Shown here: one piece after another, positions 29,206 to 40,912 of the stretch
Layout: the number at the start of each line of letters is the position of its first letter
How positions within the stretch are numbered: the stretch's first letter is position 1
Origin: Vulcanisaeta distributa JCM 11217
GTDB taxonomy: Archaea > Thermoproteota > Thermoprotei > Thermoproteales > Thermocladiaceae
Direction of reading: 5' to 3'
Length of the DNA: 64,000 nucleotides
Assembly (NCBI RefSeq): GCF_001316005.1
Contig: NZ_BBBJ01000002.1
Coordinates: 62,001-126,000 of the forward strand
The notes under the pieces: generated by a model
Database searches by the model: none
What the model saw: only the letters and a program-made list of their open reading frames with translations
What the model was told of the DNA's origin: nothing
Position numbers and translations under genes: made by a program

Positions 29206-29239
29206 TGATTTTTATGTGTTTGTGCATTAATGAGGCTTG

Positions 29240-30606
29240 TTAATACTTACCCTTAGATAGCACCCTGGCTGCTGTAATTAGTGGATGCCAGATGGGGGCT
29301 GTTGGCGGTGAGTATGATAGGTCTGCGAAGAAGAAGTCATCGATTGTTGCCCCCCCTTACCTATCAATGCCGCTGCAATGTCTATATAACCAGCAACTAT
29401 CTTATCTGGCCCAATTACCTGGACTCCGAGGACCCTATTGCTTGGTTCATCCATTATCATCTTAATGTTGACCTGTACACCACCTGGGTAGTAATGGGCC
29501 GTGGTCCTGGCCCTAATTGTAGCAGACACAGGCTTAAACCCCCCTCCTCCCTCGCCTGCTTTTCCGTGAGCCCAGTCCTAGCCACATAGAGGTTGAATAC
29601 CTTAGTCACAGCCGTACCCAACACACCTGGGAACTTCAGGAACCTACCCTTAACGGCATTAGCACCGGCAACCTGCCCCCCCATCTTATTAGCCGGCGGC
29701 GCCAGGGCAACATACATCCTCTTCCCAGTAATTAAGCTCCAGGTTTCAGCAACATCACCTGCGGCGTAAACGTTAGGTACTGAGGTCTCCATATACTCAT
29801 TAACCCAGACAGCCCCCCCAGTCTCGCCGAGCCTTGCACCAGCCTTTACCGCTAGATCCACGTCGGCTTAACGCCAACGCCCATGACCACCTTATCAACG
29901 TCATACTCACCCTTCTCGGTAATGACTTTACTCACGTGGCCATTAACGCCCTTAAAGCCAACAACCTTCTCATTAAGGTGTAGCTCAACGCCATTCTTAA
30001 TGAGCTCATCATGTATTAGCTTAGCCATGTCTTCATCAAACGTCGTTGGTAATACGTGAGGCATCATTTCAAATAGGAGTACCCTCTTACCGAGGTTCCT
30101 AAGCGCCTCGGCAACCTCAAGGCCTATGTAGCCACCACCAACCACGGCAACGGTACTCGCCTTCTCGACCTCCTCCCTCAATTTAGGTGCCTCATGCGGG
30201 AGTCTAAGCGTCAATATGCCATTTAGGTCGTGGCCCTCCACAGGGAGTGTTATTGGTTTTGCCCCCCCAGTGGCTATTATGAGCACGTCCCATTGATACT
30301 TAACCGTTTCATTACCCTCCTTGGCATACACGACCTGGTTCTTAGTGTCCACATCAAATACCTCAGCATTTATTTTAACGGTTATTCTTCTCTCCTTAGC
30401 AAACTCCTCTGGGGGGGTATATATCGCTAGGTCCTGAGCCTCCTTAACCACGCCACCTATGTAATATGGTATTCCACAGGGTGCATGGCTTATGAATAGG
30501 CCTTATCAAGCATTACAATCTCAGCCTCCGGGTCTAACCTCCTAGCCCTAGCAGCTGCTGACGCGCCAGCGGCGCCACCGCCGACTATTACAACACGTTT
30601 TCCCAT
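29240..30606 (-). CDS. FAD/NAD(P)H-dependent disulfide-type reductase (CoA-disulfide reductase/NADH oxidase family)
   Basis: FAD-binding [17 protein letters not shown] at the N-terminus, a redox-type segment [13 protein letters not shown] with the single active-site Cys of this family, NAD(P)-binding [18 protein letters not shown], and VYAAGDVAE. Such enzymes reduce CoA disulfide, polysulfide or O2. Four breaks: 30501-30502 (CC for CCC), 29865-29866 (GG for GGG), 29539-29544 (six C for four), 29350-29356 (seven C for five, after which [20 protein letters not shown] is the family dimerisation tail). Other in-frame runs add residues. Confidence 0.87.
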
Positions 30607-30645
30607 ATAACCTTCAGGACTACTACGACTTAATTAGTTTTTCCA

Positions 30646-31599
30646 TTAACTGCAATCGCCATTGAACCTCATTAATAACTCATTAATTATCTTCCTAGCG
30701 GTCAATGCATGTCTCCTTCTGATGGGGGGGTATTGAATCGCTAATTCAGTACCACCTAACTTACTCGCTCTTCCATACTTAATGCACTCAGCCACGTATC
30801 TGCTCACGTGGGATGTTAATGTCCACGCTATTAATTCATGAATAACACCATCATCGATAACGCTTGGTATTCTCTTCATCATCTTTATAAACGTTGATGA
30901 AACGAGGTACTTCCTATCAAGTATGTAATGGAGGAATTCGTGAACGAAGGTGTCAACCACATTGCTTATATCGTTTAACGTAAGGTCTCCCTTGGAGAGA
31001 ACGTCATTTAATCTAAGTAGGTCCCAGATTGACAATGCGATTGCCTCGTTCCTATTAATGAGTATTATTTTCCCATAAATAGTCGGGTTATGAGTAAGTA
31101 ATATCCTTGGCATGTCAGTCTCAAATACCCTACTCATTATCGTTGACGCCTTTAGTATTAATCGAAAGTACGTATCCGCATTACTCCTTGCAATGCTTAC
31201 CCCCCCATTATCAACGTAATACTCACAATCGTTATTGCACGTGATCATTAACTTAATGAGCAGCGACGGGCTCGCCTTAATAGTTACTATGTATGTACGG
31301 CCATGCTCTCTCATACTCTCTATAGTTACGTACCTATTAACGTCATAATCCTTCATGAGCGATTCCATGGTATCTTTAGTGATTAAGGCGTACTCCTCAC
31401 CATGAGGCATGAAGTCAGGATTAACGGAACCCAATAAATTTAGTATTAGGTCGAGGGAGGATAACGCAATTTTTAATTTAATGCGTTGTCTATTAAGTAA
31501 GAATACCAATGTATTTATGGATTTTAAGTTGCTTAGGAGATCATTATGAAGCTTTCCAACATAGTTCCATGATAAGTTAGTCAGCATGTTAATTATCAC
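30646..31599 (-). CDS. Hypothetical protein with HExxH zinc-protease motif
   Basis: 317 residues, frame intact. VDTFVHEFLHYILDRKYL contains HExxH, the zinc site of gluzincin-type peptidases; HELIAW about 30 residues later could supply another ligand. No signal peptide or clear membrane segment, so it should be cytoplasmic. I recognise no family for the rest. Protease activity is an inference from one motif. Confidence 0.5.
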   Translation of the reverse strand: MIINMLTNLSWNYVGKLHNDLLSNLKSINTLVFLLNRQRIKLKIALSSLDLILNLLGSVNPDFMPHGEEYALITKDTMESLMKDYDVNRYVTIESMREHGRTYIVTIKASPSLLIKLMITCNNDCEYYVDNGGVSIARSNADTYFRLILKASTIMSRVFETDMPRILLTHNPTIYGKIILINRNEAIALSIWDLLRLNDVLSKGDLTLNDISNVVDTFVHEFLHYILDRKYLVSSTFIKMMKRIPSVIDDGVIHELIAWTLTSHVSRYVAECIKYGRASKLGGTELAIQYPPIRRRHALTARKIINELLMRFNGDCS

Positions 31600-31704
31600 T
31601 GAGGCAGTATTAATTTTATTATCCGTAATTTAAATGATTCTTTTTAGTGCATTGACTATCCTTCTGCGCAATACTATAAAATTTCCAGGTAATGCATCTA
31701 CCAC

Positions 31705-33244
31705 GTGCCCTTGCCAATAGTCGGTGGTGTTAAGCTCCTTGGATCACAGAATTGGGTGGCGTCGCCTCGGAACACCCCCCCGTGGCCAGTAGGTTGGGTC
31801 TTGATGTTCTTAGCCTAGGTGGTAATGCCGTTGATGCTGCAATAACAACATCACTTGCGCTGGCCCTTACGCAACCGCACCTGGGCGGCCTTGGTGGTGA
31901 CTTCTTCGCAATGATTTACATCGCCAGGGAGGGGAGGGTTTACTTCCTAAATGCGAGTGGGTGGGCACCGCGGAGACTGAGTAGGGAGTTATTAATGCAA
32001 AGGGGGTTGAATGCGGTACCAATAAGGGGTCCGCTATCGCCTGTGGTTCCTGGATTATTGGCAGGGCTTCATGCGATGTGGAGGCGATTTGGAACCGATG
32101 AGTGGAGATCCTTAGTAAGACCTATCGTTGAGACCGCGAGGAGGGGGTTTTCCAGCAAGTCCAAGCTTCGTTAAGGCCATAGAATCACTTAAGGGTGACA
32201 TTGTTAATAATAATGACTTCAAGTCAGTTTACCCAATAGATGCCAGGCCCTGGGATGTGATTAGGATTGAGCCGTTGATTAGGACCTTCGAATTAATAAT
32301 GGAGCATGGACCCGACATACTTTACAGAGGGGAGGTCGGTGAGGCTCTCGTGAATTACGTGCAGTCTATTGGCGGTGTTATGGAAATGAGTGATTTAACC
32401 GAGTATGAACCTGAGTGGCGTGATCCACTGAGCATTGATTATAAGGGATTAACGATCTATGAGTCACCACCCAATACCCAGGGCATAACCACATTGATGA
32501 TATTAAAACTCCTGGAGAAGTTGAATGTTAATGTTAATGCGTGGTCACGTAGTAGGATTGAGACCTACCTGGGCATTTATAGGATTGCCTATGAGCTTAG
32601 GGACTCGTACGTCGGTGATCCAAGGTTCGTTGACGTACCAATCAACAAACTCCTTGATCCAGAATTCCTGGTATCCACGTACATGTCTAGGGTTAGTAAG
32701 CAATTGAGTGGCTCTGGCGATACCACATACTTCGTGGTCGTGGATAGGGAGGGTAATATTGTAAGTGCCATCCAAAGCTTATACCAGCACTTTGGCTCAT
32801 TAGTTACCGAGCCTAAGTATGGGATTACACTCAATGATAGGGCCTCGGATTTCTCAATGGATGGTCCTAACGCATTAATGCCAAGGAAGAGACCGCTTCA
32901 CACATTAAGTACTGTAATAATCACTAAGGATGGAGAACCAAAGTATGCGCTTGGAACCTCTGGGGGCCCACTTCAGGCCGCAGCAGCACACTTTATTTAT
33001 AACGAACATTGTTGATTATGGATTAAGCCCTGTGGAGGCAATAGACGCGCCCAGGTTCCTGTGGGATAGAAAGTCATTAATCATTGAGGAGGGTTACGAA
33101 GTAACGGGCTTAACAGAGCCCCCCCACCAAGTAATTAAGTACCCTGGGCGAACAGGCGTGGCGAGCATAGCCGCATTTCTCAATAATGGTAAGAAACTAC
33201 TCTACGCCGACATACGCGGAGATGGTCTGGCCCTCGGTCAATAG
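31705..33244 (+). CDS. ggt: Gamma-glutamyltransferase-like Ntn hydrolase
   Basis: Family signatures: VASRLGLDVLSLGGNAVDAA, GLGGDFFAMIY, the catalytic Thr region SGDTTYFVVVDREGNIVSAIQSL (self-cleavage before TTYFVV), and LNDRASDFS. Three breaks: 31754-31756 (GGG for GGGG), 32143-32147 (five G for four, giving RRGFPASPSFVKA) and 32962-32966 (five G for four, giving GTSGAHFRPQQHTLF). I place the start at GTG 31705 (or TTG 31711). No signal peptide is seen, so a cytoplasmic acylase role is as likely as glutathione use. Confidence 0.85.
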
Positions 33245-33288
33245 CCTCATGTTTAGTGACCACGAATGTATGTGCGTGTAGGGAAATG

Positions 33289-33298
33289 CTTATAAATA
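33289..33298 (+). promoter_or_regulatory. TATA box of the BtuFCD-like operon
   Basis: CTTATAAATA is centred about 26 nt before ATG 33320, with a purine-rich BRE-like stretch (GGGAAATG) just upstream. The distance places transcription start at or next to the start codon, so the mRNA should be leaderless. Confidence 0.65.
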
Positions 33299-33319
33299 GG
33301 ATATCTATCCTATCACCGT

Positions 33320-34409
33320 ATGTCGAGAGGTATCTCGAAAGCGTTAGTTGTGGGAATAGCCGTAGTAATCGCCGTGATAATCATAGCCCTATACTACGTA
33401 ACTCAAGCCCATACATTAAGGCAGGGTATGCATAGCGCTGGCGTTAATTATCCAATAACGGTGGTTGACTACCTGGGCCGTAACATCACGATATACTCAC
33501 AACCAAGTACTATAGGTACTGTAAGCCCTGACTGCACACAAATAATATATGCATTGGGCTTTGGCGATAGGGTTATTCTAATTGACATTTACTCCGAGCA
33601 ATTACTTAAATACCTAAACGTCACAGTGCCGAGTAACGCCACTATTATTAGCTCGATATATGGATCACCACCAATAGAGCCAATAATAACCGCGCACCCA
33701 TCACTGCTTTGCGCAGATGCTGGTTTCCAGCCGCAGCTTGCGCAGAGTGTTGGTACGTTAGGTGCGGCTAACATTACCGTGATATTCATAGGTGGTACGA
33801 GCAATACGAACGTGACAGGCATAGAAAGCGACATAATGCTAATGGCTAAGGCGCTTGGTGTTCCAGGTAGGGGGGGTGAGGAGGTAATAAGTCACATGAA
33901 TGCCGTCATTAACTACGTAGTAAGTAAGGTCTCGAATGAGCCCAGGGTGACCGTAGCCTACATATCGTGGTATAACCCAATATACGTCGCGGGTAATTCC
34001 TCATTCGTTGGTTACTACATTAATCTAGCCGGTGGTTATGATCCATTCAACGGCATGTACCCCCCCACGGTAAGTCCAAGCCAATTACTCACGGTTAACC
34101 CTGACTATATAATCGCCGATGACTTCATGGGCAATTACACGGCAACCCTCCAGGCAATACTCTCAATACCTGGGATAAATAGTACGAATGCCGTTAGGGA
34201 GGGCCACGTATACGTACTTGGTAATTTCGCGGAGAGCCTCATTGAGGAGCCTGGACCACTCTCTGTTTATGGGGGCTTTATTACTCGCCATGATACTTCA
34301 CCCAAGCGCATTCGGCCTTAATTCAACGGCAATACCACATTATATAAGTGCCCAGTGGGTTAATCAGTACGTTAAGCCTAACCTAAACATTACATTAAGT
34401 GGTGGGTGA
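33320..34409 (+). CDS. btuF: ABC transporter substrate-binding protein, BtuF/FepB type
   Basis: N-terminal membrane anchor (ALVVGIAVVIAVIIIALYYV) then a helical-backbone binding protein: VVDYLGRNITIYSQPSTIG, SPDCTQIIYALGFGDRVI, and NPDYIIADDF. These bind cobalamin or iron chelates outside the cell; the nearby B12 enzymes favour cobalamin (inference). The frame breaks at 34271-34275, where five G occur; four give SVYGALLLAMILHPSAFGLN and a stop at 34409. Confidence 0.82.
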
Positions 34410-35413
34410 TTACGACGGTAAAGGGCTCCACCATTAAATTCCTTTGGATCTTTACTCCATTGTTATTAGTAGGTATAATTCTGAACCTAATTATTGGTGA
34501 AGTTACTATTCCATTAAAGGCATTATTTGACCCAACGAATACTTACAAGGTTATAATAATGGATATTAGACTGCCTGAGGTACTTGCGTGCTTAATAGTT
34601 GGTAGTAACCTGGCAGTTGCTGGCGCGGTCATGCAGGCCGTGTTTAGAAACCCACTTGCGGAGCCTTACGTGACCGGTACGGCATCTGGGGCATTGCTCG
34701 GAGCGTTGCTAGGCTTATTAGCATACGCGGTATTCAAGGTCTCCCTTCTCTCACCAATTATACTCATGCCAATACTATCATTCCTAGGCGCCTACTCGCC
34801 ACAGCTATTGTGATTATCTTCGGTAGGGGGGGATATTGGTTATCCCTCATCCTGGCGGGTATTGCCGTTTCAATACTATTCTCATCAATTGTAATGATAC
34901 TAGACACGTACTTACTAACTATAATTCCAACACTGCCAGCAATTATTTACTTATTATTCGGCACGGTAAGTGGTGTTAATTGGAGTGATGATGTTGTTAT
35001 GCTTAGCGTGAGTTTGCCAATCCTAGTGTACATGGTCATGAGTGGTCATGAGATTAATTTGCTAATGATGGGTGACGAGGTGGCTCAAGCCGGTGGTGTA
35101 AGTCCTAGGGCATTTCGAAACATACTAATTACCTTAGTTGGGTTAGTGACTGCGGTATCGGTATCTTTCACGGGTATTATAGGTTTCGTGGGTCTCATGA
35201 CCCCCCCTCACATAACTCGATTATTAATATCGAGCTCAGATAATTCAAGGGTCATACCATTATCGGTTATTTCGGGCTCCACAATAATGCTCTATGCAAA
35301 TGTTGTTAGTAAGGTGTTGGTTCCCGGGGGTTGTTATGCCTATAACGGCAATAACGAGTCTCTTTGGTGTCCCAGTATTATTAATATTGCTTAGGGGTGG
35401 TCGTAATGGGTGA
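34406..35413 (+). CDS. btuC: ABC transporter permease, BtuC/FecCD type
   Basis: FecCD family, about ten membrane helices. IMDIRLPEVLACLIVGSNLA, AGAVMQAVFRNPLAEPYVTG and GFVGLMTPPHITRLL are the conserved cytoplasmic motifs (the last normally GLMTPHI; a seven-C run adds a Pro). Breaks at about 34797 (one base short, giving YSATAIVIIFGR) and 35326-35330 (five G for four, giving VPGVVMPITAITSLFGVPVL). The stop at 35413 overlaps the ATPase start. Confidence 0.85.
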
Positions 35414-36175
35414 TTACGTGGTTAGATTCGTGAATGCCAGGATTGGTTATGAGGAGCCGATCATTAGGGATATCGCGCTTAATATACCAACGTCAAGCCT
35501 AACAACGATACTTGGGCCAAATGGGTCTGGAAAAACCACGTTGCTTAGAGCCATAATAAAGTATGCGAGGCTCTTTGGCGGTTATGTCTACATTGATGGC
35601 AAGAGCATTAGTGAGGTATCGATTAGGGACTTACCGAGGTATGTATCGTACTCGCCAGCTGAGATTTACTCGCAAATGGCGTTAACAGTACTCGATGTGG
35701 TTATGAGTTCACGAAATGGTAGTGGTTGGGTAAGTAGGATGAAGCGATTGCCGCACTTAAGTACCTGGGCATAGATGGCATTGCGAATAGGATGTTTGAT
35801 GAATTGAGCACTGGTCAGAAGAGGCTTGTTTTGATAGCAAGGGCGTTGGCTTCGAAGGCTCCATTACTATTGATAGATGAACCAACGTCAAACCTGGACC
35901 TCGGTAATAAGTATAGGGTTATCCATACGTTGAGGAGGATCGTTAATGAGAGGAGGGTTACGGTGATAGCTGCTGGTCATGATATTGACCTGGCGTTGGC
36001 CAGTGATTGGGTTGTGGCGTTGAAGGATGGTGAGGTTATGGCGATGGGAGCCCCAGATGACATAATCAACGGTAAGGTTTTAAGTGAATTATATGGCGTT
36101 GATGTGGAGGTTTTTGACGTGGATGGGCATAGACTTGTCTATGTTCGTGACGACTTCGGAAAATCCCATCATTAG
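35406..36175 (+). CDS. btuD: ABC transporter ATPase, BtuD/FecE type
   Basis: Walker A LGPNGSGKTTLLRA, signature LSTGQKRLVLIARALA, Walker B LLLIDEPTSNLD and switch His (AAGHDIDLAL). It energises the upstream permease. The frame breaks at 35737-35738, where GG stands for GGG; repair gives SRDEAIAALKYLGIDG. Start ATG 35406 overlaps the permease stop; GTG 35397 is possible. Confidence 0.87.
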
Positions 36176-36208
36176 TTATGTTCATTTCATTTTAGATCAC
36201 TAAGAAAA

Positions 36209-36218
36209 ATTTATTTAA
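36209..36218 (+). promoter_or_regulatory. TATA-like box for aldehyde:ferredoxin oxidoreductase
   Basis: ATTTATTTAA lies 26-35 nt before ATG 36244, consistent with a leaderless transcript separate from the transporter operon. Confidence 0.5.
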
Positions 36219-36243
36219 TGCGTTGTCCTAGGTAATCGCCGTT

Positions 36244-38100
36244 ATGTTTGGATGGGGGGGTGGGCGCATATTAAGGATTGATTTATCTAAGAGAAAATTC
36301 GTTGTTCAATCGCTCGATCCATTACTCGCCCAGAATTACATTGGCGGTAGGGGCTTCGCAATCAAGACCTTATGGGACGAGTTACCACCGGGTGCTGACC
36401 CATTAAGTCCATTAAATAAGCTAATATTAGCAGTCGGCCCATTAACGGCATTACCAATACCCAACAGCGGTAAGTTACTCGTAGCCGCCAAGAGCCCATT
36501 AACTGGCGGTTATGGTGATGGAAACATCGGCTCATGGCTTGCCATTCACATGAGGAGGGCAGGCCTTGACATGATAATAATCGAGGGTAAGGCAGAGAGA
36601 CCTACGTACCTATACATCGAGAATAAGGGCGATGAGTTTAGGGTCGATTTTAATAGTGCGGAGGATTTATGGGGGGTCTTGACTCCTTCACCACAGAGGA
36701 TAGGTTGAAGAGAATTCATGGCAGCGACGTTGGCATGGTACTAATAGGACCCGCTGGTGAGAGGCTCGTGAGATTTGCAACCATTGTTGCGCAGAAGGGT
36801 CGTAGTGGTGGTAGGCCCGGTATCGGCGCCGTCATGGGTAGTAAGAACCTGAAGGCCGTGGTCATGAGGGGGGGCCATGGCGATGTTAAGGTTGCAGATC
36901 CAGCACTTAGGAAGATAGGCGTTGATGCCATAGTGGCTACGAAGTCCAAACCTAATTACCCATTCTGGATGAGGCAGGGCACCACATCAACTGTGGAGTG
37001 GGCTCAGGAGGCCAGTGTGTTACCTACGTATAACTATACTGAGGGTCAATTCGATGAATACGAAAAAATAGGCGGCTTTGCAGTTGAGAGGAGTAAGGTC
37101 ATGACGAGGTCTTGCCCGCAGTGCATCATGGCGTGTGGTCACGTGGTTAAGGACGCTGAGGGTGAACTTGCGGAGCTTGATTATGAGAATATTGCAATGC
37201 TTGGTAGTAACCTCGGTATTGGTGATTTGGCGAAGGTGGCTCACCTAAATAGGATTGCGGATATGATGGGCATGGACACGATAAGCTAGGTTCCACGCTG
37301 GGCTTTGCAATGGAGGCCTCGGAAAAGGGCCTTCTTAAGGATAAGATTGAGTGGGGTGATTATAAGAGGGCTGCTGAGGTTGCCATGGACATAGCGCTGC
37401 AAAGAACGGAACTAGGTAGGTTACTTGGTAAGGGCGTTAGGGCTGCATCGATGGAGTTGGGGGGGCCCGAGGCCACGGAATTCGCAATGCATGTTAAGGG
37501 TCTCGAGATAAGTGCTTATGATTGCCATGCAGCGCCTGATGGCGCTCGCATTCTCCACAAGCCCCCCCATTGGCGCTCATCATAAGGATGCCTGGTTAAT
37601 ATCCTGGGAGGTTCAGAGGGGGTAGGTTTGACTATACCAGGGAGAAGGTTGAGAAGCTCATTGAGATGCAGGATATTAGGGGCGGCCTATTCGAGACTAT
37701 TGTTACGTGTAGGTTCCCATGGGTTGAGGTTGGGCTTGAGCTTGATTGGTACTTCCGCCTATTTAAGGCTGCCACGGGAATGGACATGAACATGGAGATA
37801 CTAAGTACAATAAATAATAGGATTTATACACTAATTAGGGCGTTTTGGATTAGGGAGTATGGTCATTGGGATAGGGCTTACGACACACCACCTGCTAAGT
37901 GGTTTAAGAGACCGCTAAGTAAGGGTCCGCTTAAGGGTGCTAAGCTTGATTATGATGGCTACCAGAAAATGCTTAGTTGGTATTACGAATTAAGGGGGGG
38001 TTGGGATGAGAGGGGGGGCATACCGAGGAGGGATACCTTGAAGCGTTTAGGACTTGATTTTGTTATTCCGCAGCTCGAGTCTAGGGTTAACCTTAATTGA
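36244..38100 (+). CDS. aor: Tungsten-dependent aldehyde:ferredoxin oxidoreductase
   Basis: About 615 residues. RILRIDLSKRKFVVQ and YIGGRGFAIKTLWDELPPG at the N-terminus, SGKLLVAAKSPLTG, Cys ligands in SCPQCIMACGHV (CxxCxxxC), SPIGAHHKDAW and the C-terminal YYELRGWDERGG-like segment are classic. It oxidises aldehydes to acids with ferredoxin, using a bis-pyranopterin W cofactor. Breaks: 36671-36676 (six G for four), 37287 (T for TT), near 37538 (about two G missing in APGMALAF) and 37618-37622 (five G for four). In-frame seven-runs include WGGGRILRI at 36255. Confidence 0.92.
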
Positions 38101-38118
38101 ATTTAATAACGAATTAAG

Positions 38119-38127
38119 TTTATATAA
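38119..38127 (+). promoter_or_regulatory. TATA box for cobalamin adenosyltransferase gene
   Basis: TTTATATAA lies 23-31 nt before ATG 38150 in the gap after the oxidoreductase stop. Confidence 0.6.
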
Positions 38128-38149
38128 TGATTATATGTGATTTGTGGCA

Positions 38150-38758
38150 ATGAGTAATGAGTGCCGCTTACCTTTGTTTGCGGATTGTAAAGAGGTTGAT
38201 GATAGCATTAAGTGCCCTGGCGATAGTGGCTATAGTGTCATACCATTGTTTGGTAAGAGGGTTAGGGTACGTAAGGACTCAGCGCCAATAAATCTCATGG
38301 GTTGTTTAGATGAATTATCAAATACCGCGAACAACGTCAGACTTAACTTTAGTAGTAATGACGTTGGTAGGATTGCGGCTATGGTCATGGCCTTATCCAT
38401 GCAGCTAAACGCTTACCTGGTTCAGGGTAGTGATGAGAGGCTGGCCAGGGTTAGAAACGTGGAGGAACTATTAATGTCTAAAATTGCTGAATTATGCCGT
38501 GGATTCAAGGGACCTCTTGGCTGGATAATAGCCACTACGCCTGAGCTCCAGGCCCTTGACACCATGAGGGTCAAATTGAGGGAATGCGGTAGGATTGCTG
38601 CGTCAATGCTTGATGATTACCCATTATCAGTTAACATAATCGGTGTTATGAACCATGCCGATAAATTAATTGCCCAGGCCATGTATTGCCTGGGTGGTCA
38701 TGTGTTTAGGTCGGTCGATGATGCTATGAATTACTTACTAAGTAATGCCACGGGATAA
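38150..38758 (+). CDS. Divergent PduO-type ATP:cob(I)alamin adenosyltransferase
   Basis: About 202 residues. The pattern PGDSGYSVIPLFGKRVRVRK then MGCLDELSNTANNVRL mirrors the PduO N-terminus (TGDxGxTxLF.G..V.K...ALGxxDEL), with a helical bundle and an Arg-rich segment after it. It would make adenosylcobalamin for the mutase encoded next door. It departs from the family in several otherwise conserved residues and has extra Cys near the N-terminus. Start is ATG 38150 or GTG 38144. Confidence 0.7.
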   Translation: MSNECRLPLFADCKEVDDSIKCPGDSGYSVIPLFGKRVRVRKDSAPINLMGCLDELSNTANNVRLNFSSNDVGRIAAMVMALSMQLNAYLVQGSDERLARVRNVEELLMSKIAELCRGFKGPLGWIIATTPELQALDTMRVKLRECGRIAASMLDDYPLSVNIIGVMNHADKLIAQAMYCLGGHVFRSVDDAMNYLLSNATG

Positions 38759-38797
38759 AGACAGATTTATTAGCTAATAATTATTTGTAAATTATTA

Positions 38798-40472
38798 ATG
38801 GAGAGTACGGATAGGATTAAGGAAAAGTATGATGAGTGGGTTAGAGAATTCCTATTACCAACTCTTAAGAAATTACCTGAATGGAGGAAGTTCGCAACGT
38901 CATTCGGGATTGAGGTAAAACCACTATACACGCCACTGGATATTAAGGGTGATTACCTGGAAAGATTGGGATTCCCTGGCGAGTACCCATTTACTAGGGT
39001 ATATACCCAAGCATGTATAGGTCGAGGCTTTGGACGTTCAGGGAGTACTCAGGCTTTGGTTCGCCTGAGGATACGAATAGGAGGTATAAGTTCCTCATAT
39101 CGCAGGGACAGACAGGCCTGAGTGTTGCCTTTGACTTACCGACACAGTTGGGCCTCGATCCTGACCATGAGCTTGCATATCCTGAGGTTGGTAAGGTCGG
39201 TGTTTCAATTCCTGAAGTAGTTTCCATGTCCATACTCTTTGATGGTATTGACATCGGTAAAATAACCACGTCGTTCACGATAAACGCCACGGCGGCGGAG
39301 ATACTGTCCATGTACATAACGGTTGCTGAGAGTAGGGGGGGTATTGATAAGGCGGTGCTTGATGGTACTATTCAGAATGACATACTCAAGGAGTTCATAG
39401 CGAGGAACCTATACATCTATCCGCCGCTTCACTCAATGAGGTATACAACGGACATAATAGCCTACACCTCTAAGAACCTACCCAAGTGGCACCCAATAAG
39501 CATCAGTGGTTATCACTTTAGGGAGGCGGGCGCCACGGCGGTTCAAGAACTCGCCTTCACGTTGGCCGACGCCATTGAGTACACTAATTGGGTTATAAAT
39601 AGGTGGAAAATGAACGTTGACGACTTCGCACCAGGCCTATCCTTCTTCTTTGCAGCAACAACGAATCTCTTCGAGGAGATTGCGAAGTTTAGGGCTGCCC
39701 GTAGGCTCTATGCAAGGATTATGAAGGAGAGGTTTGGAGCCAAAAAGCTTGAGTCCATGAAGCTTAAGTTCCATGTACAAACATCGGGGGCTGCATTAAC
39801 GGCTCAACAGCCCGAGGTTAACATCATTAGGACGACGATACAGGCATTAGCTGCAGTACTCGGTGGTGCCCAATCACTCCATGTTAATGCCTATGACGAG
39901 GCATTGGCATTGCCTACGGAGAAGTCCGTGAAGCTTGCGTTAAGGGTTCAGCAGGTAATTGCGTATGAAAGCGGAGTTATTGATTCAATAGATCCGTTAG
40001 GTGGTTCGTACTACATTGAGTGGCTTACGGACACGATAGAGGAAGAAGTCATGAAAATAATTGATTATATTGACAGGCTTGGCGGTATGACAAAGGCCGT
40101 GGAGATTGGCTACCCACAGAGGCTATTGCCGAGTCCGCGTATCAGTATCAGAAGATGGTTGAGGAGGGTAAAATAGCCGTGATTGGAGTCAACATGTTTA
40201 GGGAGGAGGAGGAACTCCACATAGAGCTTCATAAGGTCGACCCAGTGTCTAGGGAGAGGAGCATTAGGCGTGTCAGGGAGGTTAGGGAGAACCGTGATAA
40301 GGAGGCCTGGGAGAGGGCACTCAATGAGTTGAGGAGGGCGGCTGATAGGGATGATGAGAATGTGTTCCCGTACATACTAAATGCGGTTAAGGCTAAGGCA
40401 ACCGTTGGCGAGATATCGGGCGTATTACGTGACGTCTGGGGGGGTGAGTATAAACCACCGTCCATTTACTAA
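38798..40472 (+). CDS. mcmA1: Methylmalonyl-CoA mutase, large (catalytic) subunit
   Basis: TIM-barrel substrate-binding subunit interconverting methylmalonyl-CoA and succinyl-CoA. [71 protein letters not shown] and [16 protein letters not shown] are diagnostic. Breaks at 38997-38999 (GGG for GGGG, giving [18 protein letters not shown]) and 40121-40122 (GG for GGG, giving [17 protein letters not shown]). The B12 domain is encoded separately, as is usual in archaea. Confidence 0.95.
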
Positions 40473-40513
40473 GGAAAGATTTTTAGGGCATGATTCACGT
40501 CTAGTGATGAGGT

Positions 40514-40912
40514 ATGCCTAAGCCCAAGATAATCATCGCCAAACTTGGTCTTGATGGGCATGATAGGGGGGGTGCTAAGGTCATCGCCAGGGCCTTGGCT
40601 GAGGCAGGCTTTGAGGTTGTTTACACGGGTATTAGGCAGACGCCTAGCCAGGTCGTTGAGACTGCGATTCAGGAGGATGCGAAGTTAATAGGTATTAGCA
40701 TATTGTCGGGCTCGCACATGGAGCTTGTGGGTGAGTTAATGAGGATTATGAGGGAGAGGGGGGGTTTGAATATACCCGTGCTTGTTGGTGGAATAATACC
40801 TCCTGAGGATAGGGATGCATTACTGAAAATGGGTGTTGCGGGTGTTTATGGACCAGGCACACCACTTAAGGAGATAATAGAGATCGTAAAGAAACTCGTG
40901 GGTGTGGCATAA
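40514..40912 (+). CDS. mcmA2: Methylmalonyl-CoA mutase, small B12-binding subunit
   Basis: 132 residues. LGLDGHDRG is the DxHxxG cobalamin-binding loop providing the axial His, followed by SILSGSH and VLVGGIIPPEDRDALLKMGV. A seven-G run at 40567 makes DRGGAKVIARAL; the family form is DRGAKVIARAL. It overlaps the MeaB start by one base (TAATG). Confidence 0.95.
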   Translation: MPKPKIIIAKLGLDGHDRGGAKVIARALAEAGFEVVYTGIRQTPSQVVETAIQEDAKLIGISILSGSHMELVGELMRIMRERGGLNIPVLVGGIIPPEDRDALLKMGVAGVYGPGTPLKEIIEIVKKLVGVA

